A stretch of 40,786 nucleotides of DNA from an uncultured Bacteroidales bacterium (GTDB lineage Bacteria; Bacteroidota; Bacteroidia; Bacteroidales; P3), in NCBI GenBank assembly GCA_937876865.1, contig CALEFF010000088.1:1-40786 (forward strand). Direction: 5' to 3'. A model generated the notes under the pieces. That model made no database searches. It saw nothing but the letters and a program-made list of their open reading frames with translations, and was not told the DNA's origin. A program made the translations under genes and the position numbers. Below are positions 37,940 through 40,786 of this stretch, one piece after another. Position 1 is the first letter of the stretch. Every line of letters begins with the position of its first letter.

Positions 37940-39132
37940 TCAAATTTTTTAATAAGGAAAGAAGGTTCTAAACTCAATACAACGCCAACAGAAAACGAAA
38001 AGAAACCATCTCTAATAACCTTTGCAGGAAAAGAAGGGTCTATTGCAGAATAATCAGGCAATAATCTATCACCTGTAATCTTGTTTTGTTTCCACAACTG
38101 ACAATAAAACTTAATATTGTATTTTTGAGAGATAAGATAGTTGTAATCAATCTTTGCATAGAATTGATTAGCTCTATCAAAGACTAATCCAGGTGTATTG
38201 CTTGAAAAATTACAAAAATGTCCGCTACCAAGCAAAGAAATAAAATCCTCGCTATCAAAGTAAGCAATCTTCATATTTATCTTTTTTAGTTTTGCTCCAA
38301 TGTAATAAAATTGAGCAAAACCTTCTTTAAAAGGCATAATATTGCCCGAAAGTTGTTTGTATTTTAAGTAATCACCTCCAAAATAAAGACTAAAATCTCT
38401 TGAAAAATTAACCTCACCTTTCAATCCTAAGGAAGCGTTTACCCAAGAATTTATATTAGATTTTATTTGTAGGCTTTCTCCTCCTAAATGTTGAATAATG
38501 ATGTTAAAGGGTAAGGAAAGCTCAAATTTTTCTTTTCTTAAAATCTTAGTTTCGCTTGCAAGACCTAAACAAAATGTTTCGTTGTGAGAGGAATTTTTGA
38601 AAACAAAAGTCTGCCAATTAAGCCATAAATCCCCTTTAAACCATTTCGTATCAGCCTTTAATTGTAAACCCATTTCAGGATCGCCACTAAATGTGTTTTC
38701 TAAATTATATAAAGGCTCGCTTAAACCATGTAAATCTCTATAATCAATATTACCTAAACTAAATCTTAGACTTCTGTTGATTTGCCAAACAGCTCTGAAA
38801 AAAGGTACAGCATGCACTCCTCTTTGAAACTGATCGCCCGCCCAAGAAGGAAGATTACTATACACAACATTAGGATATTTATCAGCCCCCCAATAATGTA
38901 AAAGACTAACTCCTCCTTCAATAAAAAGATTCTCTTCTAATGAATAAGAAAGGGTAGGAGTAAGACGAAACCCGGGAAGAGTATATCCCGACATTCTCTC
39001 ACCCTTGTATTCGTTATTTACAAAGAAATTATAATTGTAAAGATTAAATCGCAATTCATTAGGAGTAAATTGTGCAAAACCTATCTTACTCCATAAAATT
39101 ATCAGAAGACAAAGAAAAAAACTTTGTTTCAT
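37936..39132 (-). CDS. Probable outer-membrane beta-barrel protein
   Basis: The product has 398 residues. A signal peptide (MKQSFFLCLLIILWSKIGFA) is followed by alternating amphipathic strands rich in Phe, Tyr and Trp (for example SLRFSLGNIDYRDL, FELSLPFNIIIQHLGG, YNIKFYCQLWKQN), and the body ends in a strand-like segment (FSFSVGVVLSLEPSFLI). This is the look of an outer-membrane barrel of 14-18 strands. I recognise no family name. It is read from the same strand as the secreted protein gene just upstream (2 bases apart), so the two probably act together. Whether it has a link to the convergent metal-sensor genes is unknown. Confidence 0.7.
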   Translation of the reverse strand: MKQSFFLCLLIILWSKIGFAQFTPNELRFNLYNYNFFVNNEYKGERMSGYTLPGFRLTPTLSYSLEENLFIEGGVSLLHYWGADKYPNVVYSNLPSWAGDQFQRGVHAVPFFRAVWQINRSLRFSLGNIDYRDLHGLSEPLYNLENTFSGDPEMGLQLKADTKWFKGDLWLNWQTFVFKNSSHNETFCLGLASETKILRKEKFELSLPFNIIIQHLGGESLQIKSNINSWVNASLGLKGEVNFSRDFSLYFGGDYLKYKQLSGNIMPFKEGFAQFYYIGAKLKKINMKIAYFDSEDFISLLGSGHFCNFSSNTPGLVFDRANQFYAKIDYNYLISQKYNIKFYCQLWKQNKITGDRLLPDYSAIDPSFPAKVIRDGFFSFSVGVVLSLEPSFLIKKFD

Positions 39133-39134
39133 TT

Positions 39135-39848
39135 CTAATTAGATGAAGCAGCGGCTTTTTTATCTTTCTTTTTGAAAACAGAAAACACTCTTTTAAAGAA
39201 ACCTTTCTTGTTTTTCTTTTCCAATTCAGCCTTTTCAGCCTCAGCCTTTGCTTTTGCAGCTTCTTCTTTCATAGATTCAGATTCATACCAATCTGTTGGA
39301 GTAAAATCATCTTCCAAAATAACAATATTAGGCTCGGTTAAAGGTTTGTCAATCTTTATTGACTTTAAAATTTCCTTTATCAAAGCATTTGCCTCAGGGT
39401 TATCTTCTCCGTAAAACTCAATAGTATAGGTGTAACCCTCATCAATTAGTCCGTAAATACCACCAATAGAAGCTTCGGTCAAGTGAGTATTTGTAAAAGA
39501 TAATAATTTTGCCTTTTTATTGTCAAACTTAACGTCTTTCACTTGGTCAATCAACATATATTCAAAGCCTTCTCTTTCACTCCTTTTTGATGCGATAGAA
39601 GTCAATCTTGTAACAGGCTCAATAACTCTTTTAGTGCAGTTGATTTCTACAAATTTTATGCCGTTTTCTTCCGTAGCTCTAATTCCAAAGTCACCAAATT
39701 TTTTACCAGTTTTTGAAGCCAGCCAACCATTTGGAATACCAAAAGTAATGTTTTCTTGACTTATTGTGTTTAACTCAATCTTTTGAGCATTAACTCCAAA
39801 ACCACAAAACATTAAAAAGCATAAAAAAACAATCAAGTTTCTATTCAT
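39135..39848 (-). CDS. Secreted protein with PsbP/DUF1795-like domain and basic tail
   Basis: The product has 237 residues from the ATG at 39848, at the start of a signal peptide (MNRNLIVFLCFLMFCGFGVNA). A slightly earlier in-frame ATG (39866) would add a charged head. Residues about 25-165 resemble PsbP/DUF1795-type folds (ITFGIPNGWLASKTGKK, ... YTIEFYGEDNPEANALIKEI). Then come an Ala/Glu/Lys-rich helix (KAKAEAEKAELEKK) and a strongly basic amphipathic end (KKGFFKRVFSVFKKKDKK). The family assignment is tentative. It lies 2 bases before the barrel gene and is transcribed from a promoter that faces yebC. Confidence 0.65.
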   Translation of the reverse strand: MNRNLIVFLCFLMFCGFGVNAQKIELNTISQENITFGIPNGWLASKTGKKFGDFGIRATEENGIKFVEINCTKRVIEPVTRLTSIASKRSEREGFEYMLIDQVKDVKFDNKKAKLLSFTNTHLTEASIGGIYGLIDEGYTYTIEFYGEDNPEANALIKEILKSIKIDKPLTEPNIVILEDDFTPTDWYESESMKEEAAKAKAEAEKAELEKKNKKGFFKRVFSVFKKKDKKAAASSN

Positions 39849-39874
39849 ATCTGTACAAATTAGCATTTAAAGTG

Positions 39875-39882
39875 CAAAAATA
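39875..39882 (-). promoter_or_regulatory. Probable -7 element of the secreted protein / barrel operon
   Basis: On the minus strand TATTTTTG lies 26 bases before the ATG at 39848 and 13 bases from the plus-strand -7 element, so the two polymerase sites overlap. Confidence 0.5.
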
Positions 39883-39895
39883 ATGAAAATATTTG

Positions 39896-39903
39896 TAATT
39901 TTG
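39896..39903 (+). promoter_or_regulatory. Probable -7 element of yebC
   Basis: TAATTTTG fits TAnnTTTG 30 bases before the ATG at 39934. An upstream in-frame ATG (39883) would lie before this element, which argues against it as start. Confidence 0.55.
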
Positions 39904-39933
39904 CCATTTGAAACAATTAAAAATACTAAACTA

Positions 39934-40644
39934 ATGGGAAGAGCCTTTGAATATCGTAAAGCAAGAAAGTTAAAACGTTGGGGAAATATGGCGAGAACTT
40001 TCACTCGTCTTGGAAAAGAAATTGAAATGGCAGTAAAAGCAGGAGGAGCCGACCCAAGTGCAAACTCACGTCTTAGATTGTTGATACAAACTGCCAGAAC
40101 AGAAAATATGCCGAAAGAAAACGTTGAAAGAGCTATTAAAAGAGCAATTTCAAAAGATACGGCAGACTATAAAGAAGTAGTTTATGAAGGATATGCAGCA
40201 CACGGAGTAGCCGTAGTTGTGGAAACCGCAACAGATAACCCTACAAGAACCGTAGCAAACGTAAGAGCAGCCTTCAATCGTTGCAACGGATCACTTGGAA
40301 CAAGCGGAATGACCGATTTTCTCTTTGAAAGAAAATGCAACTTCAAAGTAGCGATGAAAGAAGGTATCGACTTAGAAGAATTAGAATTAGAGTTAATCGA
40401 CTATGGAGTAGAAGAATGCTTTGCCGATGAAGGAGAAATTTTTATCTATGCTGATTTTGCATCATTTGGTCCAATACAAAAATATTTAGAAGAAAATGAA
40501 TTTGAAATTAAAACATTCAAATTTGAGAGAATACCAAACGATTTAAAAGAACTAAATGAAGAACAACAACAAGAAGTAGAAAAACTAATTGCTAAATTAG
40601 AAGAAGACGATGACGTTGTCAATGTTTTTCACAATATGAAATAA
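39934..40644 (+). CDS. yebC: YebC/PmpR/TACO1 family protein
   Basis: The product has 236 residues from the ATG at 39934. The N-terminus MGRAFEYRKARKLKRWGNMA is the Bacteroidota version of the family start (others begin MAGHSKW), and it continues with ARTFTRLGKEIEMAVKAGGADP, NMPKENVERAIKRA, VVYEGYAAHGVAVVVE and TDNPTRTVANVRAAFNR. Members have been described as transcription regulators and, more recently, as helpers of translation of difficult stretches, like mitochondrial TACO1. The full domain set is present. A terminator follows. Confidence 0.95.
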   Translation: MGRAFEYRKARKLKRWGNMARTFTRLGKEIEMAVKAGGADPSANSRLRLLIQTARTENMPKENVERAIKRAISKDTADYKEVVYEGYAAHGVAVVVETATDNPTRTVANVRAAFNRCNGSLGTSGMTDFLFERKCNFKVAMKEGIDLEELELELIDYGVEECFADEGEIFIYADFASFGPIQKYLEENEFEIKTFKFERIPNDLKELNEEQQQEVEKLIAKLEEDDDVVNVFHNMK

Positions 40645-40662
40645 TTCATTAAATCCTTAAAC

Positions 40663-40703
40663 AAAAAAAAGAAAGTTTGTGCAGAACAGACTTTCTTTTT
40701 TTT
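40663..40703 (+). terminator. Rho-independent terminator after yebC
   Basis: AAAAAAAAGAAAGTTTGT pairs with ACAGACTTTCTTTTTTTT (one G-U pair) around a 5-base loop, giving an 18-base stem with a T-rich 3' side. It begins 18 bases after the yebC stop. The last 83 bases of the window (40704-40786) hold nothing I can name. Confidence 0.85.
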
Positions 40704-40786
40704 GTTTGAAAGGGTGTTGAGAAACGAGGTCTATAAATTAGAATCGCCACGAATTTTCGTATGTAAACAAAATTTCTATAAATTTA

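Noticed and set aside
40704..40786. Possible element end at the right edge of the window
   Set aside because: Short words such as CGAATTTTCG are weak palindromes, but there is no second copy or gene fragment to support a mobile element.

Overview
The window is AT-rich and comes from a member of the Bacteroidota, most likely an anaerobic Bacteroidales-type lineage. The evidence is threefold. Three secreted proteins end in type IX secretion (T9SS) sorting domains, and a GldH-like gliding/T9SS lipoprotein is encoded. Most promoters fit the Bacteroidota form (TTTG, about 19-21 bases, TAnnTTTG), and nearly all starts lack a Shine-Dalgarno sequence. The gene neighbours are typical of the phylum: DUF4199 with a GT2 transferase, a DUF2795 protein, a YebC starting MGRAFEYRKARK, and a FISUMP protein. 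No rRNA, tRNA, CRISPR array, transposase or prophage gene was seen.

Layout. 1-136 is the 5' end of a minus-strand lipoprotein gene with an untypical strong Shine-Dalgarno. 137-600 is non-coding and holds a GTGAC-type repeat. 601-9359 holds a T9SS cargo protein, two tandem M6 metalloproteases with T9SS tails, and ridA. 9521-11803 holds a small Lys-rich secreted protein and then mrp, nfu, a cobalamin adenosyltransferase and a DUF2795 gene. 11945-16597 is one tightly packed run: DUF4199, GT2, gmhA, a HAD phosphatase, a MORN-repeat protein and an MnmA-like protein. 16594-22953 holds a sodium:solute symporter, recR, mscL-cdd and purC-gldH-uvrC. 23069-25199 is a compact restriction-modification pair. 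25217-33002 holds a threonine aldolase, a lipoprotein with comF, and GH20 hexosaminidase / membrane protein / RsmI-like / rarA / DUF2461. 32999-36072 (minus) holds a NatAB-type ABC exporter and a FISUMP protein.

36197-37939 is the most interesting part: a secreted His/Cys-repeat protein, a terminator-like hairpin, an ECF sigma factor, a 96-residue single-pass protein and a membrane-anchored periplasmic protein with Cys/His clusters. Gene sizes and topology resemble the CnrH/CnrY/CnrX metal-sensing sigma system, so I read it as a metal-responsive sigma module with its own metal-binding protein. An outer-membrane protein with a secreted partner (minus) and yebC finish the window.

Two window-wide patterns stand out. 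Four intergenic regions carry CTTTG/CAAAG boxes spaced 21 bases apart, or within one base of that. Three convergent gene pairs overlap by exactly four bases through interlocking stop codons.
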